Positions 57,188 to 64,000 of a stretch of DNA of 64,000 nucleotides are shown piece after piece. Origin of the DNA: DATBGO01 sp963785765 (GTDB lineage: Bacteria; Actinomycetota; Actinomycetes; Streptosporangiales; Streptosporangiaceae); the NCBI GenBank assembly GCA_963785765.1, contig CAWAWM010000003.1:186001-250000 (forward strand). The letters are read 5' to 3'. Within the stretch, counting starts at the first letter, position 1. Each line of letters starts with the position of its first letter. The notes beneath the pieces are model-generated. The model was given only the letters and a program-made list of their open reading frames with translations, searched no databases and was not told the DNA's origin. Position numbers and translations under genes: made by a program.

Positions 57188-60100
57188 GTGGATCCAGTCG
57201 CGGCAGACCGTCGGACTCAGGCCCTGCGAGAGCTTCTGGACCAGCGGGTCGCGGTGCTCGACGGAGCCTGGGGCACGATGCTGCAGAGCGCCGGGCTGGC
57301 CGCGGCCGACTACCGCGGCGAGCGGCTGCGTGATCATCCGCACGACGTGACCGGTGACCCGGACCTGCTGAACCTGACCCGCCCGGACGTCATCCTCGAC
57401 GTGCACCGCCAGTACCTGGCGGCGGGGGCGGACATCACCACGACCAACACGTTCACCGCGACCAGCATCGGCCAGTCCGACTACCGTCTGCAGCCGCTGG
57501 TCCGCGAGATGAACCTGACCGGGGCTCAGCTGGCCCGGCAGGCCGCCGACGAGGCAGGCGGGCGTTTCGTGGCCGGCTCGGTCGGACCGCTGAACGTCAC
57601 GCTGTCGCTGTCCCCGCGGGTGGAGGACCCGGCGTACCGCGCGGTCACGTTCGACCAGGTCTACGCCGCCTACGCCGAGCAGATCCAGGCGCTGGCCGAC
57701 GGCGGGGTGGACCTGCTGCTGATCGAGACGATCTTCGACACCCTCAACGCGAAGGCCGCGATCGCCGCCGCCCGCGAAGTCGCTCCGCAGCTGCCGCTGT
57801 GGATCTCGGTGACCATCGTCGACCTGAGCGGCCGCACGCTGTCCGGCCAGACCGTCGACGCGTTCTGGACCTCCATCGCGCACGCCGATCCGCTGGTGGC
57901 GGGGGTGAACTGTTCGCTGGGCGCCGCGGAGATACGCCCGCATCTGGTCGAGCTGTCCCGGCTCGCCAGCACCTATACCGCCTGCCATCCCAATGCCGGC
58001 CTGCCGAACGCGTTCGGCGGCTACGACCAGACACCGGATGAGACCGCGCGGCTGCTCAGCGAGTTCGCCACCGCCGGGCTGGTCAACATCGTCGGCGGGT
58101 GCTGCGGCACGACGCCGGAGCACACCAGGCAGATCGCGGCCAGCGTGGCCGGGCTGCCGCCGCGCCAGGTTCCGGCCTCGCAGGCCCGGACCAGGTTCAG
58201 CGGCCTGGAGCGCTTCGAGATCGGCCCGGACACCGGGTTCATCATGATCGGGGAGCGCACCAACGTGACCGGCTCGGCGCGGTTCCGGCGCCTGATCGAG
58301 GCCGATGACCACCAGGCCGCGGTGGGCGTGGCACTGGAACAGGTGCGCGGCGGGGCGAACCTGCTCGACGTCAACATGGACGCCGACCTGCTCGACAGCG
58401 TCCAGGCGATGACCACGTTCCTGAACCTGGTCGCGACCGAGCCCGAAGCCGCCCGCCTGCCGATCATGATCGACAGCTCGCGGTGGAGCGTGCTCGAGGC
58501 GGGGCTCAAGTGCGTGCAGGGCAAGGGCGTCGTCAATTCGATCAGTCTCAAGGAGGGCGAGGCCCCGTTCCTCATGCAGGCCAGGCGGATCCGCGATTTC
58601 GGCGCGGGCGTGGTCGTCATGGCCTTCGACGAGCAAGGGCAGGCCGACACCACCGAGCGCAAGGTGGCGATCTGCGAGCGCGCCTACCGGCTGCTGACTG
58701 AGCAGGCCGGGTTCGCCCCCGAAGACATCGTGTTCGACCCCAACGTCCTGGCGGTGGCCACCGGCATCGCCGAGCACAATGGCTACGCGAAGGCGTTCAT
58801 CGAGGCGCTGCCGCTGATCAAGCAGCGGTGCCCGGGCGCGCACACCAGCGGCGGCATCTCCAACCTGTCGTTCTCCTTCCGCGGCAACAACGTCGTGCGC
58901 GAGGCGATGCACTCGGCGTTCCTGTTCCACGCCGTGGCCGCCGGGCTGGACATGGGCATCGTCAACGCCGGACAGCTCGCGGTTTACCAGGACATCCCGC
59001 CGGATCTGCTCGAACTGGTCGAGGACGTGCTTTTCGACCGCCGCGAGGACGCCACCGACCGGCTGGTCACGTTCGCCGAGACGGTCAGCGGCAGCGGCAC
59101 CCGCCGCACCGTGGACCTGGCCTGGCGGGACGCCCCGGTGGAGCAGCGACTGTCGTACGCACTCGTGCACGGCGTGGTCGACTTCATCGAGGCCGACACC
59201 GAGGAAGCCAGGCAGCGGACCGCGCGGCCCCTCGACGTGATCGAGGGACCGCTGATGGACGGCATGAAGGTCGTGGGCGACCTGTTCGGCTCGGGGAAAA
59301 TGTTCCTGCCCCAGGTGGTCAAGAGCGCCCGGGTGATGAAGCGCGCGGTCGCCTACCTTGAGCCCTACATGGAGGCGGAGAAAGAGCAGGCGCGCCTGGA
59401 AGGGCGGGCCGGGGACGACCGCGGCCACGGGAAGATCGTGCTGGCCACCGTCAAGGGCGATGTGCATGACATCGGCAAGAACATCGTGGGCGTGGTCCTC
59501 GGCTGCAACAACTACGAGGTCGTCGACCTGGGCGTGATGGTCCCCGCGGCGGTCATCCTGGACACCGCCGTCGCCGAGGGCGCCGACGTCGTCGGCCTGT
59601 CCGGGCTGATCACCCCGTCACTGGACGAGATGGTCAACGTGGCCGGCGAGATGCAGCGCCGCGGGCTGAAGCTGCCGCTGCTGGTCGGCGGGGCCACGAC
59701 CTCGCGCCAGCACACCGCGGTCCGGGTCGCCCCCGCCTACGATGGCACCACCGTCCACGTGCTCGACGCCTCGCGGGTAGCGGGCGTGGTCGGGGACCTG
59801 CTGGACCCGGACCGGGCCGAAGCGCTGGCCGATAGCAACAGCGCCGAGCAGGAGCGGCTGCGCGAGCAGCATGCGACCAGGCAGCACAAGCCGCTGCTCA
59901 CCCTCGCGCAAGCCAGGGCCAACGCCGAGCAGGTCCCGTTCGAGGATCTGCCGGTGCCCGCCTTCACCGGCATCCGCACAGTTCAGCCGGACCTGGCCGC
60001 CCTGCGCGAGATGATCGACTGGCAGTTCCTCTTCCTGGCCTGGCAGCTGAAGGGCAAGTACCCGGCGATCCTGGACCAGCCGGTGGCCCGCGAGCTGTAC

Positions 60101-60845
60101 GACGAGGCGAATAGCCTGCTCGACGAGATCATTTCCGAGGGCAGCTTCCAGGCCCGCGGTGTCTACGGGTTCTGGCCGGCCCGCGCGGAGGGCGACGACA
60201 TCCTGATCGACGCCGACCCGTACGGGAGCACGGCCGCCGGCGGCATCCGGCTGCCGATGCTGCGCCAGCAGACGGCCAAGCCGGCGCCGGCCCAACCGCT
60301 GCCTCGCGGACTACCTGGGACCGGCCGGAGACCACCTCGGCGGGTTCGCCGTGGCCATCCACGGTGCCGAGGACCTCGCGACCGCCTTCGAGGCCAGGCA
60401 GGACGACTACCGGTCGATCATGGTGAAGGCCCTCGCTGACCGTCTCGCCGAGGCCTTCGCCGAATACATCCACCTGGAGGCGCGGCGCGCCTGGTTCGAG
60501 CCGGACGCCGACCCGAAGGTCGAGGATCTGCACGCCGAGCGGTTCCGTGGCATCCGCCCCGCGCTCGGCTACCCGGCCAGCCCCGACCACAGCCAGAAGC
60601 AGGTCCTGTTCGACCTGCTGGAAGCCAAGCAGCTCGACATGGCCCTGACCGAATCGTTCGCCATGACCCCCGCCGCAAGCGTCAGCGGGCTGCTGTTCGC
60701 CCATCCGTCGTCGCGCTACTTCACGGTCGGGCGGATCGGCCGCGATCAGGCCGAGGACTACGCGCTGCGGCGCGGACTCGATCTCGGCGAGGTCGAACGC
60801 TGGCTGCGGCCCAATCTCGGCTACGAGCCGCGGCCTGCGCCCTAA
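57188..60845 (+). CDS. metH: Cobalamin-dependent methionine synthase, with a frame slip before the activation domain
   Basis: About 1219 residues if the frame is restored. Order: homocysteine domain (about 15-330; VNCSLGA and GGCCGTTPEH zinc Cys), pterin-binding domain (about 350-640; GERTNVTGSARFRR), B12 domains (about 670-920; DVHDIGKNIVGVVL with the cobalt-ligand His), then the SAM-binding activation domain. The first frame ends conserved sequence near LRQQTAKPAPAQP; CLADYLGPAGDH...MTPAASVSGLLFAHP continues one frame over. One extra base near 60265-60300 is implied. The enzyme remethylates homocysteine. The GTG has GGGAGG 7 nt upstream, under riboswitch control. Confidence 0.92.
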
Positions 60846-60855
60846 TCCGGCTGGC

Positions 60856-61356
60856 CTACTGGTCCGGGGCGAGACGGCGATACCGGCCCGCATGGTGAAT
60901 GAGCGGCTCGCTGTCCGCTCGCGGCCCGCTGACCCCGACGACCTCGCCGACCACGATGGTGTGATCGCCGCCGTCGTAGACGGCGGTGGTCCGGCACTCC
61001 AGCGCCGCCAGCGCGGCGTCCAGGATGGGCACGCCGGTCGCCGCGCCTGGATGGTGGCTGATCGTGTCGAGCTGCCCCTCCAGCGGCCGGCCGCGCGTGG
61101 CCAGCCAGCGCGCGATCTTCTCGGAGTCGTCATCGAGCACCGAGACGGACCACACCCCGGCCGCCAGCACCGCGTCGTGAAACCGGGCGATCTTCTCCGC
61201 GCAGAACAGCACCAGCAGCGGTTCCAGCGACACGGACGCGAACGCGCTCACGGTCATCGCGTGCGGGTTGCCGTCCAGGCTGGTGCAGACGACCACGATA
61301 CCGCTGGGGAACCGGCCCGCCGCGTGCCGGAACGCCGCGGGGTCAACCGGCGTCAC
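60856..61356 (-). CDS. Flavin reductase-like domain protein
   Basis: 166 residues. PVDPAAFRHAAGRFPSGIVVVC, PHAMTVSAFASVSLEPLLVLF (FMN-binding loop), SVSVLDDDSEKIARW, and ALAALECRTTAVYDGGDHTIVVGEV are the standard split-barrel flavin reductase signature. Such proteins supply reduced FMN to a monooxygenase or reduce small substrates; no partner oxygenase is in the window. The GTG overlaps the stop of the DUF6113 gene (GTGA). It is convergent with metH, 10 bp apart. Confidence 0.9.
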   Translation of the reverse strand: MTPVDPAAFRHAAGRFPSGIVVVCTSLDGNPHAMTVSAFASVSLEPLLVLFCAEKIARFHDAVLAAGVWSVSVLDDDSEKIARWLATRGRPLEGQLDTISHHPGAATGVPILDAALAALECRTTAVYDGGDHTIVVGEVVGVSGPRADSEPLIHHAGRYRRLAPDQ

Positions 61357-61928
61357 GAGCCAGGCCTCCGGGACCGCAGCTCAGCCGGCCTGGGGCCGCG
61401 GCCCGGCGACCAGATGGTGAACGAGGCGACTACCCCGGCCGCCGCGCAGGCGGCCCCGCCGAACAGGAACCATTTGCCCGCGGTCGTGTTCGTAATCACG
61501 ATGCTCCCTCCGGGCGTGCGCATAGCCAGCACGAACGAGGCGGCAAACCACCCCACTGCGGGCATAAGCCCGGCCACCGGCCGGTACATTCCCCAGGCGG
61601 CTAGCAAGCAAGTCACCAGGATCAGCGCACTGAAACCCAGCGCCGCGCCCGGAATGGGCCCGATCCCGCCGGTGTACAGGAACGCCCCGATGACTCCCTC
61701 GGCGGCGCCGAGCAGGAACAGCATGATGTAGCAGGCGGCGATGACCGCCAGCTGGCGGCCGGACTGGCCGGACTGCGCCGGACCGGACCGGAGCTGGCCG
61801 GACCTGGCCGGGGCGTACCCGGGCTGGGGGTCCCCAGGCTGTGCGTACTCAGGCTGGGACCTGGGCTGGCCGGGCTGGGACTGGCCGGGCTCGGGCTGGC
61901 CGGGCTGCGGCGGCGCGCTCTCCACCAC
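61353..61928 (-). CDS. DUF6113 family integral membrane protein
   Basis: 191 residues. A Pro/Gln/Gly-rich cytosolic N-terminus with PGQPEPGQSQ-type repeats (about 10-50) precedes four probable membrane helices (AVIAACYIMLFLLGAAEGVI, ALGFSALILVTCLLAAWGM, MPAVGWFAASFVLAM, FLFGGAACAAAGVVASFTI). Homologues follow mshB in streptomycetes. Function is unknown. The GTG at 61928, 8 nt after the mshB stop, is the likely start; an ATG at 61973 inside mshB is possible. Confidence 0.75.
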   Translation of the reverse strand: MVESAPPQPGQPEPGQSQPGQPRSQPEYAQPGDPQPGYAPARSGQLRSGPAQSGQSGRQLAVIAACYIMLFLLGAAEGVIGAFLYTGGIGPIPGAALGFSALILVTCLLAAWGMYRPVAGLMPAVGWFAASFVLAMRTPGGSIVITNTTAGKWFLFGGAACAAAGVVASFTIWSPGRGPRPAELRSRRPGS

Positions 61929-61935
61929 AGGAAGG

Positions 61936-62820
61936 CTAGCCAATCCCGCCGAAGAGATCGCTCTCCCGGCCATCGGGGCCGGCGGCCGGGCCACGCGGCC
62001 CGGCCAGCAGCGTGTAGTACTCACGGCCCAGGGCCCGCTGGCCGAGGTTGTTGGACAGCGCGAAGAACTGGCTGTCCACCGCGATCTGGGTGGCATGAGC
62101 GCGCATCGCCGCGAGCTTGGCGTCCAGGAACGCGGTCGCGTCGATCTCGGTCGTCACGTCCGCATCCGGGGTGCCGAACGGGAGGTCGTCCACGAACTCG
62201 ACCTGCTTGAAGTCAACGCCGCCACCCGCATTTCGGCCGGCGTCCTCGTTGTCGCGGATCAGGTCGATGGCCGCGGCCAGCACCGACCTCGGCAGCGCGG
62301 TGGCATAGAACTTGCTGACCTGCCCGTCGGCCAGCTCGAAGGCGCGCCGCGCCACCCGGTGCGCCTGGATGTGGTCAGGGTGGCCGTAGAAGCCGTTCGC
62401 GTCGTAGCTGACCAGCACCTGCGGGCGGACTTCACGGATCACCGCGAGCAGTTCGCCGGCCGCCTCGTCCAGGTCGGCCTGCCAGAAGCAGCCGGGCGCG
62501 TCGTTGGTGTCCAGGCCCATCATTCCGGAGTCACGCCACCGTCCCGGGCCGCCCAGGAACCTGTGGTCGGTCACGCCGAGCGCCGCGCAGGCCGCGGCCA
62601 GCTCGCCGATCCGGTACTCGCCGAGCCGGTCCTCCCGGTCCGCGGCCAGCTGGGCCAGACCGGCCGGGATCACCTCGCCCAGCTCACCCAGCGTGCAGGT
62701 GACCAGCGTCACCCCGGCACCCTCGGCGGCGTATTTGGCCATCGTCGCCCCGGTACCGATCGATTCGTCATCGGGATGGGCGTGCACGAGCAGCAGCCTG
62801 CGCCCGCCCCGTTCGCTCAT
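61936..62820 (-). CDS. mshB: GlcNAc-Ins deacetylase MshB (mycothiol biosynthesis)
   Basis: 294 residues, LmbE-like. The zinc motif LLLVHAHPDDESIGTGATMAKYA (AHPDD, about 13-17), the second ligand in YGHPDHIQAHRVA, and GGGVDFKQVEFVDDLPFGTPD match MshB. The enzyme deacetylates 1-O-(2-acetamido-2-deoxy-glucopyranosyl)-myo-inositol, the second committed step to mycothiol, which marks the host as an actinomycete. The ATG at 62820 has TAGGCT 7 nt upstream and no Shine-Dalgarno sequence. It is co-oriented with DUF6113 and the flavin reductase. Confidence 0.93.
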   Translation of the reverse strand: MSERGGRRLLLVHAHPDDESIGTGATMAKYAAEGAGVTLVTCTLGELGEVIPAGLAQLAADREDRLGEYRIGELAAACAALGVTDHRFLGGPGRWRDSGMMGLDTNDAPGCFWQADLDEAAGELLAVIREVRPQVLVSYDANGFYGHPDHIQAHRVARRAFELADGQVSKFYATALPRSVLAAAIDLIRDNEDAGRNAGGGVDFKQVEFVDDLPFGTPDADVTTEIDATAFLDAKLAAMRAHATQIAVDSQFFALSNNLGQRALGREYYTLLAGPRGPAAGPDGRESDLFGGIG

Positions 62821-62827
62821 AGCGCCG

Positions 62828-62833
62828 AGCCTA
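62828..62833 (-). promoter_or_regulatory. Putative leaderless -10 box of mshB
   Basis: TAGGCT with 7 nt to the ATG at 62820. Confidence 0.5.
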
Positions 62834-62874
62834 GCGACCGCCGCAGCACGGCCATGCTGGCAGGATCTACTGTT

Positions 62875-64000
62875 ATGGCCGATACCTTCCCCCGGCAGCA
62901 AGCCAGGACGCAGCGGTTCACCCTCGGTATCCCCCGTTCCTTCCGGATCTCGCCGGACGGCAGCCGGATCGCGTTCCTCCGTTCCAAGAGCGGCACCGAC
63001 CCGGTGAGCTGCCTGTGGCTCTACGACGTCAAGGCGGGCCAGGAGTACCTGATCGCCGACCCGGCGCAGATCAGCCCGGGCGAGGAGCAGCTGGACCCGG
63101 CCGAGAAGGCGCGCCGGGAACGGGCCCGCGAGCGCGCCGGGGGCATCGTCGGGTTCGCGACCGACGAGCAGCTGCAGATCGCCGCGTTCGTCTTGTCCGG
63201 ACAGGTGTACGTGGCCGACCTGACGCCCGGATCTGCAGGGACGCCCGGTCAGCCTGGCCCAGCCGGGACCGGCGCGGCCATCCGCGCGGTGGCGGCACCG
63301 GCCCCGGCGGCGGACCCCCGGCCCGATCCGGCTGGCCGGCGCCTCGGCTACCTGCACCAGGGGGCGCTCCGGGTCGCGGACCTGGCCACCGGTGAAGATC
63401 ACGCGATCGCCGAACCAGCGGGAACGCCGGACGTATCGTTCGGAATTGCGGAATTTATCGCGGCCGAGGAGATGGGCCGCATGCGCGGCTACTGGTGGGC
63501 GCCTGATGGTTCCGCGCTGCTGGTCGCCCGGGTCGATGAGAGTCAGGTCCAGCGCTGGTACATAGCCGATCCGGCCCATCCGGACCGCCCGGCCGCCCAG
63601 GTCCGCTACCCGGTATGCGGCACGCCCAACGCCGATGTCTCGCTCGTGCTGGCTGCGGCAGCCGGGGGCCAGGCCGGGCCCGGGCGGCCGACCGAGGTCG
63701 TCTGGGACCGGAGCGGGTTTCCCTACCTGGTCACCGCCGTCTGGGACAGCGTCGCCCCCGAGGCTCCGCTGATCGTGGTGCAGAGCCGGGATCAGCGGGA
63801 GATGCGCCTGCTGGCCGTCGACCCGGCGACCGGCGCGACCAGCTTGATCCGGGCGGACACCGACCCGCACTGGCTGGAGATCGTGCCGGGGGTGCCCGCC
63901 AGGACCGGGGACGGCCGGATCGTCTGGACCGCCGACTCCAGCGCGGCCAGGCGGCTGCTCGTCGCGACCGCAGATGAGCTGGCCGCGGGGACCGCGGAGC
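62875..64000 (+). CDS. S9-family prolyl oligopeptidase / dipeptidyl-peptidase IV-like, N-terminal part
   Basis: 375 codons to the right edge; the catalytic alpha/beta hydrolase domain lies outside the window. What is visible is the propeller domain: FRISPDGSRIAFLRSKSGTDPVSCLWLYDV, VGFATDEQLQIAAFVLSGQVYVADL, EFIAAEEMGRMRGYWWAPDGSALLVARVDES (the EE motif region that binds the substrate amino terminus in DPP-IV) and WLEIVPGVPARTGDGRIVWTADSS. The ATG has AGGA 9 nt upstream and is divergent from mshB. No signal peptide, so probably cytosolic. Confidence 0.82.
   Translation, partial: MADTFPRQQARTQRFTLGIPRSFRISPDGSRIAFLRSKSGTDPVSCLWLYDVKAGQEYLIADPAQISPGEEQLDPAEKARRERARERAGGIVGFATDEQLQIAAFVLSGQVYVADLTPGSAGTPGQPGPAGTGAAIRAVAAPAPAADPRPDPAGRRLGYLHQGALRVADLATGEDHAIAEPAGTPDVSFGIAEFIAAEEMGRMRGYWWAPDGSALLVARVDESQVQRWYIADPAHPDRPAAQVRYPVCGTPNADVSLVLAAAAGGQAGPGRPTEVVWDRSGFPYLVTAVWDSVAPEAPLIVVQSRDQREMRLLAVDPATGATSLIRADTDPHWLEIVPGVPARTGDGRIVWTADSSAARRLLVATADELAAGTAE

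Noticed and set aside
57170..59467. 765-codon open frame on the minus strand opposite metH
   Set aside because: GC-rich third positions of metH keep this antisense frame open; its translation is low-complexity and shows no domain.
1..64000. tRNA, rRNA, transposase or prophage genes
   Set aside because: None recognised by eye; tRNAscan-type searches would be needed to exclude a tRNA formally.

Overview
The window is a very GC-rich, densely coding stretch of an actinomycete chromosome. The evidence is the content: mshB (mycothiol biosynthesis), a sigE/anti-sigma/rseB-like/htrA/tatB/mrp block laid out as in mycobacteria and streptomycetes, DUF397/XRE/DUF574 genes, a DUF222-HNH (13E12-type) gene, DUF3107, DUF3117 and DUF6912 proteins, and many GTG starts. 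A Streptosporangiales-like soil actinomycete is my inference; the family cannot be fixed from this window. I recognise no phage, transposase, CRISPR array, rRNA or tRNA.

Layout. 0-2.2 kb: start of pruA, a DUF6912 protein, a solo Vsr-type nuclease and a HAD hydrolase. 2.2-4.6 kb: an AT-richer spacer with a tandem repeat and a perfect palindrome, then a repeat-laden DUF222-HNH gene. 4.7-11 kb: a small ribbon-helix-helix-like protein, an SDR, a YCII protein, an overlapping hydrolase/nagA/SIS operon and ku. 11-19 kb: TetR, DUF3107, hemerythrin, ferritin-like protein, DEAD-box helicase, hydrolase, RecB-like nuclease and MBL protein, a neighbourhood seen in other actinomycetes. 19.7-25 kb: PHP, DUF6758, NUDIX, a Cys-repeat surface protein, an HpcH/CitE lyase and Mrp. 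25-30.6 kb: tatB, htrA, rseB-like, anti-sigma factor and sigE in one overlapping operon, with a divergent O-methyltransferase. 30.7-36.4 kb: DUF3117, a PaaX-like regulator with an enoyl-CoA hydratase, and a signalling cluster (HATPase, two DUF397, XRE, DUF574 methyltransferase). 36.5-48.9 kb: tag with a DivIVA-like protein, a DHPS-like protein, a membrane-anchored CbbX-like AAA+ protein, LOG, dapD, a lysozyme-like exported protein, fdxA-dapC, cysS, and arginine-side catabolism (dimethylargininase and rocD). 49-57 kb: a broken SnoaL gene, a vapBC-type pair, and an acyl-CoA carboxylase/enoyl-CoA hydratase/AtuA-like operon. 57-64 kb: metH under a probable SAH riboswitch, a flavin reductase, a DUF6113 membrane protein, mshB, and the start of an S9 peptidase.

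Three patterns cut across the genes. First, at least 17 start codons lie 6-8 nt downstream of a TANNNT box, the signature of leaderless mRNAs; this also settles several start codons. Second, many unrelated short tandem-repeat arrays (about 14-33 bp units) sit between genes and inside proteins; inside the clearest coding arrays the unit is 15, 18 or 27 bp, so the frame is kept. Third, four genes (rseB-like, SnoaL-like, carboxyltransferase, metH) are each interrupted by one single-base frame slip in GC-rich sequence while both halves stay conserved, so read or assembly error must be excluded before calling them pseudogenes.

The most informative single sites are the metH leader, where a Shine-Dalgarno-sequestering hairpin is mutually exclusive with riboswitch stem P1, and dapC, which has no ATG/GTG/TTG start and appears to begin at a CTG overlapping the fdxA stop codon.
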